Origin: CAVYXK01 sp963708245
Lineage (GTDB): Bacteria > Pseudomonadota > Alphaproteobacteria > Acetobacterales > Acetobacteraceae
Reading direction: 5' to 3'
NCBI GenBank assembly: GCA_963708245.1
Contig: OY970201.1
Span: 3,720,001 to 3,784,000 of the forward strand
Length of the DNA stretch: 64,000 nt
The notes beneath the pieces are model-generated. The model ran no database searches. It had not been told where the DNA came from and worked only from the letters and a program-made list of their open reading frames with translations. Numbering within the stretch: position 1 is the stretch's first letter; every line of letters starts with the position of its first letter. The translations under genes were made by a program, and so were the position numbers. Positions 45,690 to 55,061 of the stretch are shown piece by piece.

Positions 45690-46445
45690 ATGCGTCCGGG
45701 GATGGCCACCCTGCGGGCGGTGCCCGCGTTCGAACAGTTGGATGACGACCTCCTGGATCAGCTCGACGGGATCAGCGAGGTGTTCACAGCACACCAGGGC
45801 GAAGTGCTGTGCCGACAAGGCACGCTTCCGACCGTGCTCTATGTTGTCCTGGAAGGCCACGTGGCGTTGAGCAGCACCACTCCCGCAGGCTCGACCGCGG
45901 TGATCGAGGTACTGTCGGCCGGACGCGATTTCGTACTGGCCTCGGTGATGGCCGCCCTTCCTTACATGCAGTCCGCCCATGTCGTGCAGCGGGCGCGCCT
46001 GCTGGCGATCGAGGCCAGGCCACTCCGGACGTTGATCGAGCGCGAGCCGGAGCTGTCGCTCGCCTTGCTGCGCTCTCTCTCTGGCGAGTTTCGTGCCCTG
46101 GTGCGCCAAGTGCGCGACCTGAAGGTCCGCACCACCGCCCAACGGCTCGCCTGCTATCTGCTGGCGCTGGTACCGGATCCGAGAGCAAACGAAGCAGGTT
46201 TCCGGTTGCCGTTCGAGAAGGGGCTACTGGCCGCCCGGCTCGGCTGCCGGCAGGAGAATCTCTCGCGGGCCTTCGCCGCCCTGCGCCGGTTCGGGGTGGA
46301 GACGCGTGGTGCGCACGTCATGCTGCGTGACGTGCCGCGGCTGACCGCCTACGCACAGCCCGACTACCTAACCGACCCGGACCTCGCGAAAGCACTCGCC
46401 GAGGCGCGCGGCAAAGGGGAGATCAGCGCCCCAGCGTCGGCATGA
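45690..46445 (+). CDS. Crp/Fnr-family transcriptional regulator
   Basis: 251 residues from ATG 45690, which has GGAGGTGA about 9 bases upstream (an in-frame start at 45606 is less well supported). Cyclic-nucleotide-like beta roll (FTAHQGEVLCRQGTLPTVLY, VVLEGHVALSS), dimer helix, and helix-turn-helix LLAARLGCRQENLSRAFAAL. No Fnr-type N-terminal cysteine cluster, so it is not an Fe-S oxygen sensor. Convergent with mmsA, overlapping by 23 bases. Confidence 0.9.
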   Translation: MRPGMATLRAVPAFEQLDDDLLDQLDGISEVFTAHQGEVLCRQGTLPTVLYVVLEGHVALSSTTPAGSTAVIEVLSAGRDFVLASVMAALPYMQSAHVVQRARLLAIEARPLRTLIEREPELSLALLRSLSGEFRALVRQVRDLKVRTTAQRLACYLLALVPDPRANEAGFRLPFEKGLLAARLGCRQENLSRAFAALRRFGVETRGAHVMLRDVPRLTAYAQPDYLTDPDLAKALAEARGKGEISAPASA

Positions 46446-47919
46446 CATATTCGGGGCCGCGGCGCGCGCCGCGGGGCCAGCGCTGGGTGATCGCCTTGTA
46501 GCGGCTATAGAAGCGCACGCCCTCCGGTCCATAGATGTGGTGGTCGCCGAATAGCGACTGTTTCCAACCGCCGAAGCTGTGGAACGCCATCGGCACTGGG
46601 ATCGGCACGTTGACGCCGACCATGCCGATCTGGATCGCGCTGGCGAAGTCGCGCGCCACGCCGCCATCGCCGGTGAAGATCGCCACGCCGTTGCCATACG
46701 GGTGCTCGTTGACCATGCGCGCCGCACTGCCGAGATCGGGCGCCCGCACCACGTCCAGCACCGGGCCGAAAATTTCCTCGCGGTAAATTCGCATGTCGGT
46801 GTGCACCTGGTCGAACAGTGACCCGCCGAGGAAGAAACCGTTTTCGTACCCCTGCAGCCGGAGCGAGCGGCCATCAACCACCAGCTCCGCACCTTCGTTC
46901 ACGCCGAGATCGATATAGGATCTCACCTTCTCGCGGTGCTCGCGCGTAACCAGCGGTCCCATTTCGGCGTCGGGGTCCGTCCCCGGGCCGATCTTCAGCG
47001 CCCGCACCCGGGGTTCCAACTTCTGCATCAACTTGTCGCCGACCGTGCCGACGGCGACGGCGACGGACACGGCCATGCAGCGTTCGCCGGCGGCGCCGTA
47101 GGCGGAGCCCATCAGCGCATCGACCGCGTCATCGAGGTCGGCGTCCGGCATCACCACCAGGTGGTTCTTCGCCCCACCCAGCGCCTGCACGCGCTTGCCG
47201 TGCGCCGTGCCGCCCCGATAGATCGCCTCGGCAACCGCCGTGGACCCGACGAAGCTGACGGCGGCGATGCCCGGATGCGCCAGGATTGCCTCGACCGCCT
47301 CTCGCGCACCCTGGACGACATTGAAGACGCCATCGGGAACGCCAGCTTCGGCCAGCAGCCCGGCCAGCAGCAGACTGGCGGACGGGTCCTTCTCGGACGG
47401 CTTCAGGATGAAGCAGTTGCCGCAGGCCAGCGCCACCGGGATCATCCACAGCGGCACCATCAGCGGGAAGTTGAACGGCGTGATGCCGGCAACCACCCCG
47501 AGCGGCTGGCGGATGGACCAGGCATCGATGCCAGTACCCACCGCCTCGGTGAACTCGCCTTTGAGCAGATGCGGGATGCCGCAGGCGAACTCCACCACCT
47601 CCAGCCCGCGCGTCACCTCGCCATCGGCGTCCGACAGCACCTTGCCGTGCTCGGCGGTGATGGCGGCGGATAATATCTTGCGGTCACGCTCCAGCAGCTC
47701 TTTCAGGCGGAACAGGATGCGGGCGCGGCGCAGCGGTGGGGTGGCGGCCCAGGCCGGCCAGGCCTTCGCAGCGGCGCTGACCGCGAGATCGACCTCGGTG
47801 GCGCCGCCGAGCGCCACCCTGGCGGCAATCTCGCCGGAGGCAGGGTTGAACACCTCGCCGGTACGGCCGCTCCGACCGGGCTGCATCCGCCCGCCGATGA
47901 AGTGTCCGATCTCGTGCAT
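46423..47919 (-). CDS. mmsA: methylmalonate-semialdehyde dehydrogenase (CoA-acylating)
   Basis: 498 residues. Aldehyde dehydrogenase fold with PFNFPLMVPLWMIPVALACGN, FVGSTAVAEAIY, and nucleophile C281 in GERCMAVS; the general-base Glu of ordinary aldehyde dehydrogenases is missing, as expected for this CoA-dependent class. Oxidises malonate or methylmalonate semialdehyde to acetyl- or propionyl-CoA in valine and inositol catabolism. ATG 47919. No other valine-pathway gene is adjacent. Confidence 0.95.
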   Translation of the reverse strand: MHEIGHFIGGRMQPGRSGRTGEVFNPASGEIAARVALGGATEVDLAVSAAAKAWPAWAATPPLRRARILFRLKELLERDRKILSAAITAEHGKVLSDADGEVTRGLEVVEFACGIPHLLKGEFTEAVGTGIDAWSIRQPLGVVAGITPFNFPLMVPLWMIPVALACGNCFILKPSEKDPSASLLLAGLLAEAGVPDGVFNVVQGAREAVEAILAHPGIAAVSFVGSTAVAEAIYRGGTAHGKRVQALGGAKNHLVVMPDADLDDAVDALMGSAYGAAGERCMAVSVAVAVGTVGDKLMQKLEPRVRALKIGPGTDPDAEMGPLVTREHREKVRSYIDLGVNEGAELVVDGRSLRLQGYENGFFLGGSLFDQVHTDMRIYREEIFGPVLDVVRAPDLGSAARMVNEHPYGNGVAIFTGDGGVARDFASAIQIGMVGVNVPIPVPMAFHSFGGWKQSLFGDHHIYGPEGVRFYSRYKAITQRWPRGARRGPEYVMPTLGR

Positions 47920-48146
47920 GGCGCGCCCCCTCACGGCTGTTCTGAAGCACAGTCGTAGCGCACTCCGCCCGCAGGGTCATCCGGCGCTCGGCGTGCCTTA
48001 TGTCATGGCCGCCAGAGGGGACTTTCCGGCGTAGCGTGGATGGCTCGGGCGATCGTCACAAACGCGATGATCCCAGGGACTTGCTCCGCGCAGGGTTGTG
48101 CGGGAAACCTGCGCGCAACCTCGCAGGGGGAAGCCAGAGTAACGCC

Positions 48147-49178
48147 ATGCGTGCCCGAGACCTGGGACTGTGCTGCGGCTCGCTACAGCCCGGCCGGCGC
48201 AACAGCATCGCCGATGTACCCGGCGTGCTGGTGGGGCATGCGACGATCCTGGAGGGTCTGTCCTGCACCGGCGTAACCGCGGTACTACCGCACGACGGAG
48301 ACCTGTTCCAGGACAAGCCGCTCGCCGCGGTGCAGGTACTCAATGGCTTCGGCAAGAGCGTCGGGTTGGTGCAGGTTAGCGAGCTCGGCTCGCTGGAGAC
48401 GCCGATCCTGCTGACCAACACCTTCGCTGTCGGCGCCTGTGCGAACGCCTTGATCCGGCGCGCCGTGCGCGACGATCCGGAGATCGGCCGGCAAACGGCG
48501 ACGGTCAATCCGGTGGTGCTGGAGTGCAACGACGGCTACCTGAACGACATCCAGACCATGGCGATCACCGAGGCGCACGCCGAAGCGGCCATTGAGTCGG
48601 CGGCCGAGGAGTTCGAGCTGGGCGCGGTCGGCGCCGGCGCGGGCATGAGCTGCTTCGGCTTGAAGGGCGGGATCGGCAGTGCCTCTCGCTGCATTCGGCT
48701 TGAAGGCGAGGCATATCATCTGGGCGTGCTGACATTGGCGAATTTCGGGCGTGCCGGAGATCTGCGGCTGCCCGACGGGCGGCGCGTGGACCCGGCTGCC
48801 GCGGCCGAGACCGAGGCGGGATCCTGCATCGTGGTGATGGGGACCGACATCCCGCTGGACTGCCGCCAACTCGGTCGCGTGGCGCGAAGGGCCGGCGCCG
48901 GTCTTGCCTGGTGCGGCTCGTTCTGGGGCAGCGGCAGCGGCGACATCGCGCTGGCCTTCACCACGGCGAACCGCGTGCCGCATGAGGCCGACGCGGATTT
49001 TCTCGAACATCGGACGCTGACGGAGGGCCGCATCGACCGTCTCTTCCAGGCCGCCGCGGAGGCGACGCAGGAATCAGTGCTGGATGCGTTGGCGACCGCG
49101 GAGACAACGGTGGGGCGGCACGGGCACCGGCGGTTTGGGCTTGCCGAGGTGTTAGCCCGGCTGGCGCAGCCCAAGTAA
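48147..49178 (+). CDS. P1 family peptidase (DmpA-like)
   Basis: 343 residues. NTIADVPGVLVGH-like opening (here NSIADVPGVLVGHATILEG), LLTNTFAVG, NPVVLECNDGYLND, and the self-cleavage site GLKGGIGSASR, where G177-S178 is the expected processing bond and S178 the nucleophile. Family: D-/L-aminopeptidases and beta-aminopeptidases. ATG 48147 follows AGGGGGAAG at some distance; upstream frame sequence is non-protein-like. Divergent from mmsA. Confidence 0.92.
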   Translation: MRARDLGLCCGSLQPGRRNSIADVPGVLVGHATILEGLSCTGVTAVLPHDGDLFQDKPLAAVQVLNGFGKSVGLVQVSELGSLETPILLTNTFAVGACANALIRRAVRDDPEIGRQTATVNPVVLECNDGYLNDIQTMAITEAHAEAAIESAAEEFELGAVGAGAGMSCFGLKGGIGSASRCIRLEGEAYHLGVLTLANFGRAGDLRLPDGRRVDPAAAAETEAGSCIVVMGTDIPLDCRQLGRVARRAGAGLAWCGSFWGSGSGDIALAFTTANRVPHEADADFLEHRTLTEGRIDRLFQAAAEATQESVLDALATAETTVGRHGHRRFGLAEVLARLAQPK

Positions 49179-49332
49179 GGCGCGGCCGGCGCATCAGCCG
49201 GCGTTATCGCAAACAGGACCGGCCGCACGCGGGCCAGCCCGGCGCCCGGCGGCTTGCGGTCCGTGCCGAGGCTCAGCTAACTGGACCCGCCGGCGCCGCT
49301 TGCATGCACCGCCGTCATCAGGAGTGAACGGG

Positions 49333-50367
49333 ATGGGCTACAGGGTCGCCGTCGTCGGGGCCACCGGAGCGGTGGGACGCGAGATGCTGAAAATCCTGGC
49401 CGAGCGTCGGTTCCCCGCCGATGAGGTGGCTGCTGTGGCGTCGGGCCGTTCCGCCGGCCAGGAGGTTTCGTTCGGCGACAAGCAGATCCTGAAGGTCAAG
49501 AACCTCGATAAGTTCGACTTCCACGGCTGGGACATCGGCCTGTTCAGCCCGGGCGCTTCGGTCTCGGCCGAGCACGCGCCGCGCGCAGCGGCGGCGGGCT
49601 GCGTGGTGATCGACAACACCAGCCATTTCCGCATGGAACCGGATGTTCCGTTGGTGGTGCCGGAAGTGAACCCGCATCATCTGGCGAAGTTCACCAAGCG
49701 CCACATCATTGCCAACCCGAACTGCAGTACCATCCAGATGGTGGTCGCACTGAAGCCGCTGCACGATCGCTGGAGGGCCAAGCGCGTGGTGGTGGCCACC
49801 TACCAATCGGTCTCTGGCGCCGGCAAGGAGGCGATGGACGAGCTGTTCGCACACACCAAGGCGGTGTTCGTGCACGACCCCAGCACCCCCGAGCAGTTCA
49901 CCAAGGAGATCGCGTTCAACTGCATCCCCCACATCGACCGTTTCATGGAGGACGGCTCGACCAAGGAGGAGTGGAAGATGGCGGTCGAGACACGCAAAAT
50001 CCTTGATCCGGACATCGCGGTGCACGCGACTTGCGTGCGCGTGCCGGTGTTCATCGGCCATGGCGAGGCGGTCACCGTGGAGTTCGAGCGTCCGGTCACG
50101 GTGCACGAAGCGCGGGCGGCGCTGCGCGATTCGCCGGGCGTGGCGCTGGTCGATCATCGCGAGGACGGCGGCTACATCACGCCTCTGGAGTCTGCCGGCG
50201 AGGACGCGGTGTTCGTGAGCCGACTGCGCAAGGACCAGACCGTGCCGAACGGTCTGTCGTTCTGGTGTGTGTCCGACAATCTGCGCAAGGGCGCTGCGCT
50301 GAACGCGGTGCAGATCGCTGAGGCACTGGTGACACAAGGATTGCTGACGAAGCGGGTGGCGGCCTGA
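49333..50367 (+). CDS. asd: aspartate-semialdehyde dehydrogenase
   Basis: 344 residues. NADP loop VVGATGAVGREML (residues 7-19), nucleophile C131 in NPNCSTIQMV, catalytic H243 and R236 in RVPVFIGHGEAV, and QSVSGAGKEAMDEL. Second step of the Thr/Met/Lys/diaminopimelate pathway. ATG 49333 follows AGGAGTGA. Single gene. Confidence 0.97.
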   Translation: MGYRVAVVGATGAVGREMLKILAERRFPADEVAAVASGRSAGQEVSFGDKQILKVKNLDKFDFHGWDIGLFSPGASVSAEHAPRAAAAGCVVIDNTSHFRMEPDVPLVVPEVNPHHLAKFTKRHIIANPNCSTIQMVVALKPLHDRWRAKRVVVATYQSVSGAGKEAMDELFAHTKAVFVHDPSTPEQFTKEIAFNCIPHIDRFMEDGSTKEEWKMAVETRKILDPDIAVHATCVRVPVFIGHGEAVTVEFERPVTVHEARAALRDSPGVALVDHREDGGYITPLESAGEDAVFVSRLRKDQTVPNGLSFWCVSDNLRKGAALNAVQIAEALVTQGLLTKRVAA

Positions 50368-50673
50368 CGAGGTTTTGCGGCACGCACCTCGCCTCGCCTG
50401 TCATTGCGAGGCCGCAAGGGGAGGCGATTCCTGGTCGGTACGCACTCCGAGAGGTTACGCCTAGGGCCGCCGCTCTCCCTCGGTACTCACGACCCCGCCC
50501 AAGCCATGCGGAGGGCTTTGGTTCGGATATGACCTGGATCAATGGTCAATCTCCGCCCAGCCTCTATCAATCAAGATCGCGATCCAACTGGCGGCGGGAG
50601 CCGGGCTAGCGAAACCGGATGGCCAACCAGCCAGCAGAGCGGTTGTGATGGATCTGAGTCTGGGAGAGCTGAG
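50368..50673. other. intergenic region
   Basis: 306 bases after asd with no supported gene. An imperfect palindromic GC segment occurs near 50400-50430 (TCATTGCGAGGCCGCAAGGG), possibly a terminator-like repeat. The promoter of the flavocytochrome pair should lie in the right half. Confidence 0.4.
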
Positions 50674-52452
50674 ATGGCGGATAAGTCGACTCTTTCACGT
50701 CGCGGGTTCTTCCTGCACGCCACAGCAGCGGGTGGGGCGGTGGCTACTGGCGCGCTCGCAGCACCGACCGCTGGTTCAGCCCAGCCCGCCGCGCCCGTAA
50801 GTAACTGGAGCCGCGAAGCAGATGTGGTGGTGATTGGTGCCGGCGCCGTGGGGCTCCCCGCAGCCATCGTGGCGCGCGAGGCCGGTGCGTCGGTGATCGT
50901 GCTTGAGGTGCAGAAAAATGTCGGCGGCCATGCCATCACCAGCGGAGGTAATATTCCTCTGGGCGGTGGCACCACTGCCCAGAAGAAGCACGGCATCGAG
51001 GATTCGCCAGACCTGCTATTCCGCGACCTGACCGACTGGTCGGTGGTCGAACCGAACGGCTTTCCCGACTACCGCTACAACGACCGTGAAATCATCCGCG
51101 CGTTCGCTGATAATAACGTCGCCACGTATGACTGGCCGGTCGCGCATGGCGTGATCTTCGTCGACAAGGCGCCGGACGCCTTGGGCGGCAACTCGGTTGG
51201 CAACTCAGTGCCGCGTGAAATGCACGTCGCCGTCATGGACTGGCCCATGGTGCAGACCGGCGCGCCGGCTGATCCCGCCGTGCGAGCCATCACCTCATCT
51301 GGCAACGGACTGATGCGTCCACTGGAAGCCGCGGCCAGGAAGGCCGGGGTAACAATTCTACTCGAGCACAAGATGGTCGCACTCCACCGCGCGGCCCCGA
51401 ATGCCGGCCGTGTGATCGGTGTCGCCGCGGAAAACAACGGCGCCACGCTTAACATTCGCGCGCGCAAGGCAGTGATCATCGCCACCGGCGGCTCGACCGG
51501 AAATGTGAATTTCCGCCGCATGTTCGACCCGCGTTTGACCGAGGAGTACTGCGGCCTGGGAGGGATGCCCTGGTCAGACCAGGACGCCAGCGGTGAGCTC
51601 GCCGCGATGGCGGTCGGAGCCTCGCTGTGGGGGCTGTATAATCAGACCGGTGAGTTCGGCATCAAACTGGAAAAGCCCGGCACCATCGGGAACCAATATA
51701 ACTACGGAGGTGTCAGGTGGCGACCCGGCAGCCCGATCTTCGATCGCGTCCGGGCCACGGGCCTGACCGTCTACAACTGGCAGGATGTCATCACCGTGAA
51801 CATGCTGGGGAAGCGATTCTATGATGAAACCGGCCGCGGATTCACCTCCAACGACTACAACTCAGTCAAACATTACACGCATGGAAGCTACCAGAATGCG
51901 GTAAACATCACTTACAAGCCGAACAATTGGATCAACGCGGCGATGGCCGGAATCGACGACGGTCATAATGGCGGGGGCCCGATCTGGGCGATTTTCGACG
52001 CGGATGCGGTGATTCGCGAAGACTGGAAACCCTCGCCTCCCAATGTCGATATCGCCGGAGGCTTCTTCTTCAGCGCCGATACCGTGGCTGATCTCGCGAG
52101 GAAGATCGTGATGAAATATCAGCGCGTGCCGATGCCCCCGGGCAATCTGGAACAAACCGTGGCGCGCTATAATTCATTCGTGGATTCGGGCGTCGACGAC
52201 GATTTTGGCAAACCTAAACCGCTGCACAAAATCGCCACGCCTCCCTTCTATGCCGCCTGGGCGACACCGGCGATTCATGACACTCGCGCGGGTTTGCGCA
52301 TCAACGCGAATTGCCAGGTGATAGATATGAACGGTCAGGTCATCCCAGGCCTTTATTGCGGCGGCGAATCGGCCGGCGGCTTCAGTCAGCATGGTTTAGC
52401 CCGTGCCGTCAGCCAAGGTTATATAGCGGGTCGTCATGCGGTTTCGGCATGA
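50674..52452 (+). CDS. Tat-exported FAD-dependent reductase (flavocytochrome c / fumarate-reductase type)
   Basis: 592 residues from ATG 50674, GGGAGAG upstream. Tat signal STLSRRGFFLHATAAGGAVA (residues 5-24), then FAD dinucleotide loop VVVIGAGAVGLPAAIVAREA (51-70) with E79 for ribose, GGHAITSGGNIPLGG, and the late FAD motif GLYCGGESAGGFSQHG. Overall it matches soluble flavoproteins of the fumarate/urocanate/ketosteroid reductase superfamily. No heme motif is in this chain; a tetraheme cytochrome gene begins 3 bases after its stop, so the two probably form one periplasmic reductase. The substrate cannot be read from sequence. Confidence 0.88.
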   Translation: MADKSTLSRRGFFLHATAAGGAVATGALAAPTAGSAQPAAPVSNWSREADVVVIGAGAVGLPAAIVAREAGASVIVLEVQKNVGGHAITSGGNIPLGGGTTAQKKHGIEDSPDLLFRDLTDWSVVEPNGFPDYRYNDREIIRAFADNNVATYDWPVAHGVIFVDKAPDALGGNSVGNSVPREMHVAVMDWPMVQTGAPADPAVRAITSSGNGLMRPLEAAARKAGVTILLEHKMVALHRAAPNAGRVIGVAAENNGATLNIRARKAVIIATGGSTGNVNFRRMFDPRLTEEYCGLGGMPWSDQDASGELAAMAVGASLWGLYNQTGEFGIKLEKPGTIGNQYNYGGVRWRPGSPIFDRVRATGLTVYNWQDVITVNMLGKRFYDETGRGFTSNDYNSVKHYTHGSYQNAVNITYKPNNWINAAMAGIDDGHNGGGPIWAIFDADAVIREDWKPSPPNVDIAGGFFFSADTVADLARKIVMKYQRVPMPPGNLEQTVARYNSFVDSGVDDDFGKPKPLHKIATPPFYAAWATPAIHDTRAGLRINANCQVIDMNGQVIPGLYCGGESAGGFSQHGLARAVSQGYIAGRHAVSA

Positions 52453-52455
52453 GCC

Positions 52456-52956
52456 GTGCGTAAGTGTAACGTATCGGCTGATGATGCCGATCCCCCTGAT
52501 TCAGGCGGCGCGGGGATATTCCTGCTGAGGGTTCTCCTCGCCGCGGTTGCCGTGATCTTCGGAGCCTGTCTCCCCGTCGGCCCGCACGCAGCAGTCGGGC
52601 TGGGCACCAATAATGCCCTCTGGGCATGGAGCTCTTCGATCCAGCTCGTGGCGGACCGATTGCAGAAAGCGCCGGGCGCGGGCCATGGCTTCCTGATCGA
52701 TAGGCACCTGAAGGCGGACCTCACTTGTGACGCCTGTCACAAGACGACGCCGTTCAAGCCAGCCTCGACGGACACATGCCTGAGTTGTCACGGTGGCACC
52801 TATGCCAAACTCGCGACGATGTCGGCATCGCACGAACCGAACCCGCACCAGTCGCATCAGGGAGAGGTTCCGTGCGCCGCCTGCCACCATGTTCACACGG
52901 TGTCGGAGAATTTTTGCTCCCAGTGTCACTCGGAATTCGAGTTCAAGGTTCCATGA
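52456..52956 (+). CDS. periplasmic tetraheme cytochrome c
   Basis: 166 residues from GTG 52456. A hydrophobic segment (residues 21-46, IFLLRVLLAAVAVIFGACLP) serves as signal or anchor. Four heme-binding CxxCH sites: CDACH (91-95), CLSCH (108-112), CAACH (140-144), CSQCH (154-158), with extra histidines (77, 84, 126, 131, 134, 145, 147) for bis-His ligation. This is the heme arrangement of the N-terminal domain of Shewanella-type flavocytochrome c3 fumarate reductase. It should feed electrons to the upstream FAD subunit. Confidence 0.92.
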   Translation: MRKCNVSADDADPPDSGGAGIFLLRVLLAAVAVIFGACLPVGPHAAVGLGTNNALWAWSSSIQLVADRLQKAPGAGHGFLIDRHLKADLTCDACHKTTPFKPASTDTCLSCHGGTYAKLATMSASHEPNPHQSHQGEVPCAACHHVHTVSENFCSQCHSEFEFKVP

Positions 52957-53030
52957 CAATCGCGTCGAACGCCGCGATTCGTGCCTCCGAGCCCACCCTG
53001 TAGACCCGTCCAAAATGGGATGAGGCCATT

Positions 53031-53585
53031 ATGATGAGTGAGGGCCGTACCAAAGTCGACCATATACCCAGACGCTCGGAGTCTCGAAGAGCTACTCAGC
53101 CGCCCTGGTGGTGGGCGGTATCGCATCGGGTCGGTTGCGTCGTCGTATTGCTCAGTTGCGTGACCGCTCCCATTCAAGGGGCGATGGCCGCAGCAGCTAG
53201 TCTGGCGGGCGTATGGCTTATGGGCACGAAGGTAGCCATTCAGACCTTCGATTGCAACGGCATGATGTGCGGCCGCGTGGTCTGGCTTCAGGCACCGCTC
53301 GATTCACAAGGGCTGCTACGGCGCGACAAGCTCAACCCGGATCCGGCGCTGCGGCACCGCCAGGTGTGTGGCCCGACCATCATCTGGAATCTGCGCGCAA
53401 CAGATCCGAATCACTGGGACGGCGGGTGGTTCTACAACCCTGACGACGGAAAGACATATAGAGCTACAGTGGAACTCAAATCTGAGGACCTGCTCGAGGT
53501 ACGCATCTATTTGGGGTTGCCGATGTTCGGCGAAACGAGGACACTGATCCGAGTTCCACGGGGCATATCCGAGGGATGGTGTTGA
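53031..53585 (+). CDS. exported DUF2147-like protein
   Basis: 184 residues. Positively charged N-terminus, hydrophobic export segment (HRVGCVVVLLSCVTAPIQGAMA, about 32-53) and a DUF2147-like body: LAGVWLMGTKVAIQTFDCNG, MMCGRVVWL, CGPTIIWNLR, WDGGWFYNPDDGKTYRATVE, LEVRIYLGLPMFGETRTLIR. Related to the protein at 38331-38792. It is 74 bases after the cytochrome gene and may belong to the same transcript. Confidence 0.78.
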   Translation: MMSEGRTKVDHIPRRSESRRATQPPWWWAVSHRVGCVVVLLSCVTAPIQGAMAAAASLAGVWLMGTKVAIQTFDCNGMMCGRVVWLQAPLDSQGLLRRDKLNPDPALRHRQVCGPTIIWNLRATDPNHWDGGWFYNPDDGKTYRATVELKSEDLLEVRIYLGLPMFGETRTLIRVPRGISEGWC

Positions 53586-53607
53586 GCAGAGCCGTCCACA
53601 CTGCTCC

Positions 53608-53733
53608 GTTGCCGGTGGCGAGCCGATCAAATATGAAATGGACAAGGCAGCCGGCGCACTCATTGTGGACGGCGTTCTCTACACGCCGATGCGTTACCCA
53701 GGAAATTATGGCTTCGTCCCGCACACCCTGTAG
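53608..53733 (+). pseudogene. inorganic pyrophosphatase N-terminal remnant
   Basis: A short plus frame reads GGEPIKYEMDKAAGALIVDG, VLYTPMRYPGNYGFVPHTL and then TAG at 53731. This is the conserved beginning of family I pyrophosphatase (normally EIP.GS/GEPIKYE.DK). The first residues and everything after VPHTL, including the metal site, are missing. Confidence 0.8.
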
Positions 53734-53803
53734 GCGATGACTAATAATAGGCTCTGTCCCGGGCTGGGGCAGGCGTTCGACGAAAGCCGCATCTCGGTCT
53801 TGG

Positions 53804-53995
53804 ATGGGCCATCGCCCCAGCCTGCCTGATTCGCCGCCGCTGCTCGGGCGTTCCACGCGCTCGCCGGACGTGTTCCATGCGTTCGGCCACGGCCATGTCG
53901 GCATGACCGGCGGGCCTTATACCGGCAGGATCATCGCCGATCTGGTGGCCGGCCGTCCCGCGCCCGCGCATGCAAGTCCTCCCTCGCGCGCGTAG
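53804..53995 (+). pseudogene. D-amino-acid dehydrogenase (DadA-like) C-terminal remnant
   Basis: Frame reads WMGHRPSLPDSPPLLGRSTR, SPDVFHAFGHGHVGMTGGPY, TGRIIADLVAGR, the FAD-binding C-terminus of DadA-type oxidoreductases. The N-terminal 350 or so residues are absent. It lies 70 bases after the pyrophosphatase remnant. Confidence 0.78.
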
Positions 53996-54750
53996 TGCGG
54001 CAGAAGTCTCCCAGCGGTTGCGGGGTAGGCCAAGTCGGAGCCATGGCGTTACCTGGAGCACGCTACCGGGATCCACACGCAGCCCACGCCAGACTGAACG
54101 ACCTGGGAGCACCGAGGGCTGGAAAGGCGCGGCGGCGTGGATCGACGCCGAGCCCGAACAGCTCGGCCGCCTGCTCGGGCGGGATGGGATATTCGCCAGC
54201 CGATACGCGCGACTGGACCGGACGTCTGCGATCTCAGCGGCGCGGTCGCTCAGCTACAGCCCGACTTGCATCCCCGAGGCGCAGCAACGGGCTGAGCGCG
54301 ACCTCTATGTAGCTGCTTCATGCTGCTGCCCAGCGGCCGATTGCAAGGTCGATGAACTATGCCGAATGGAATACCAGTGGGACCAGCCGGTATCAGGCCT
54401 CGCAATTATAGCACTCGGCATAGTTCGGCGCTCGCTATGCCGCGCGCGGCACAGCGCGGTCTGTTCGAGCAATCGCGCCGCGCTCCATCCATTATCGCCG
54501 GTCCGATGCTGAGCGTTCGATCACCCGTCGGCAGGAGATGCGTGTCTCGATGGAGGCCTGTGGGCCGGTATGTTTGCCAGTGCGGCCGTCATCGATCGGG
54601 TCGCGCGGGGCTGATGGGTGCTTCATCGACCCAACCATTGCCGAATGTCAGGAACTGCGGTTAGGCTGCGTTCGAGACGGGCCGATAGCTCGCGCAACTG
54701 GGGAATGTCGGTTTAGCCTGCTCGTACCCTCGGGATGAAAGGCCGCCCGC
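53996..54750. other. gene-free stretch
   Basis: No gene supported. A plus frame at 54538-54738 is Cys-rich (MEACGPVCLPVRPSSIG..., IDPTIAECQELRLGCVRDG) but has no recognisable family and no ribosome binding site. Confidence 0.4.
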
Positions 54751-54990
54751 ATGAGATCCTTCTTGATCCGCGCGCTACTCGCCACTGCCGCGCTTGCCGG
54801 CGGCCCGGCCTCCGCGAACACGTGTCGGACAGACAGCGGCAGAATCTGCCCCACAGGGATGCCCGTTGAGGGCTACTGCGAGTGCGCTGGGCAGGGCGGC
54901 ACGGTTGTCACGTCCGCGCCCCGTCAGGCACCCCGTCACGCGCCCGACTGCCGTGCAACGCCCGAGGCGCCCGGCTGCCCTCACCAATAA
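54751..54990 (+). CDS. small secreted Cys-rich protein, 79 aa
   Basis: ATG 54751 with AAAGG about 8 bases upstream. Signal peptide MRSFLIRALLATAALAGGPASA with a good cleavage site, mature part of about 57 residues containing six cysteines (NTCRTDSGRICPTGMPVEGY, CECAGQGG, DCRATPEAPGCPHQ), suggesting disulfides in the periplasm. Not recognised. Confidence 0.6.
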   Translation: MRSFLIRALLATAALAGGPASANTCRTDSGRICPTGMPVEGYCECAGQGGTVVTSAPRQAPRHAPDCRATPEAPGCPHQ

Positions 54991-55061
54991 CCGCGCGCGC
55001 GGGTGATTTGCGCTTAAATGAACGGAAACGCGATCATCCAGGCGCACTACCCAATGTGGGG

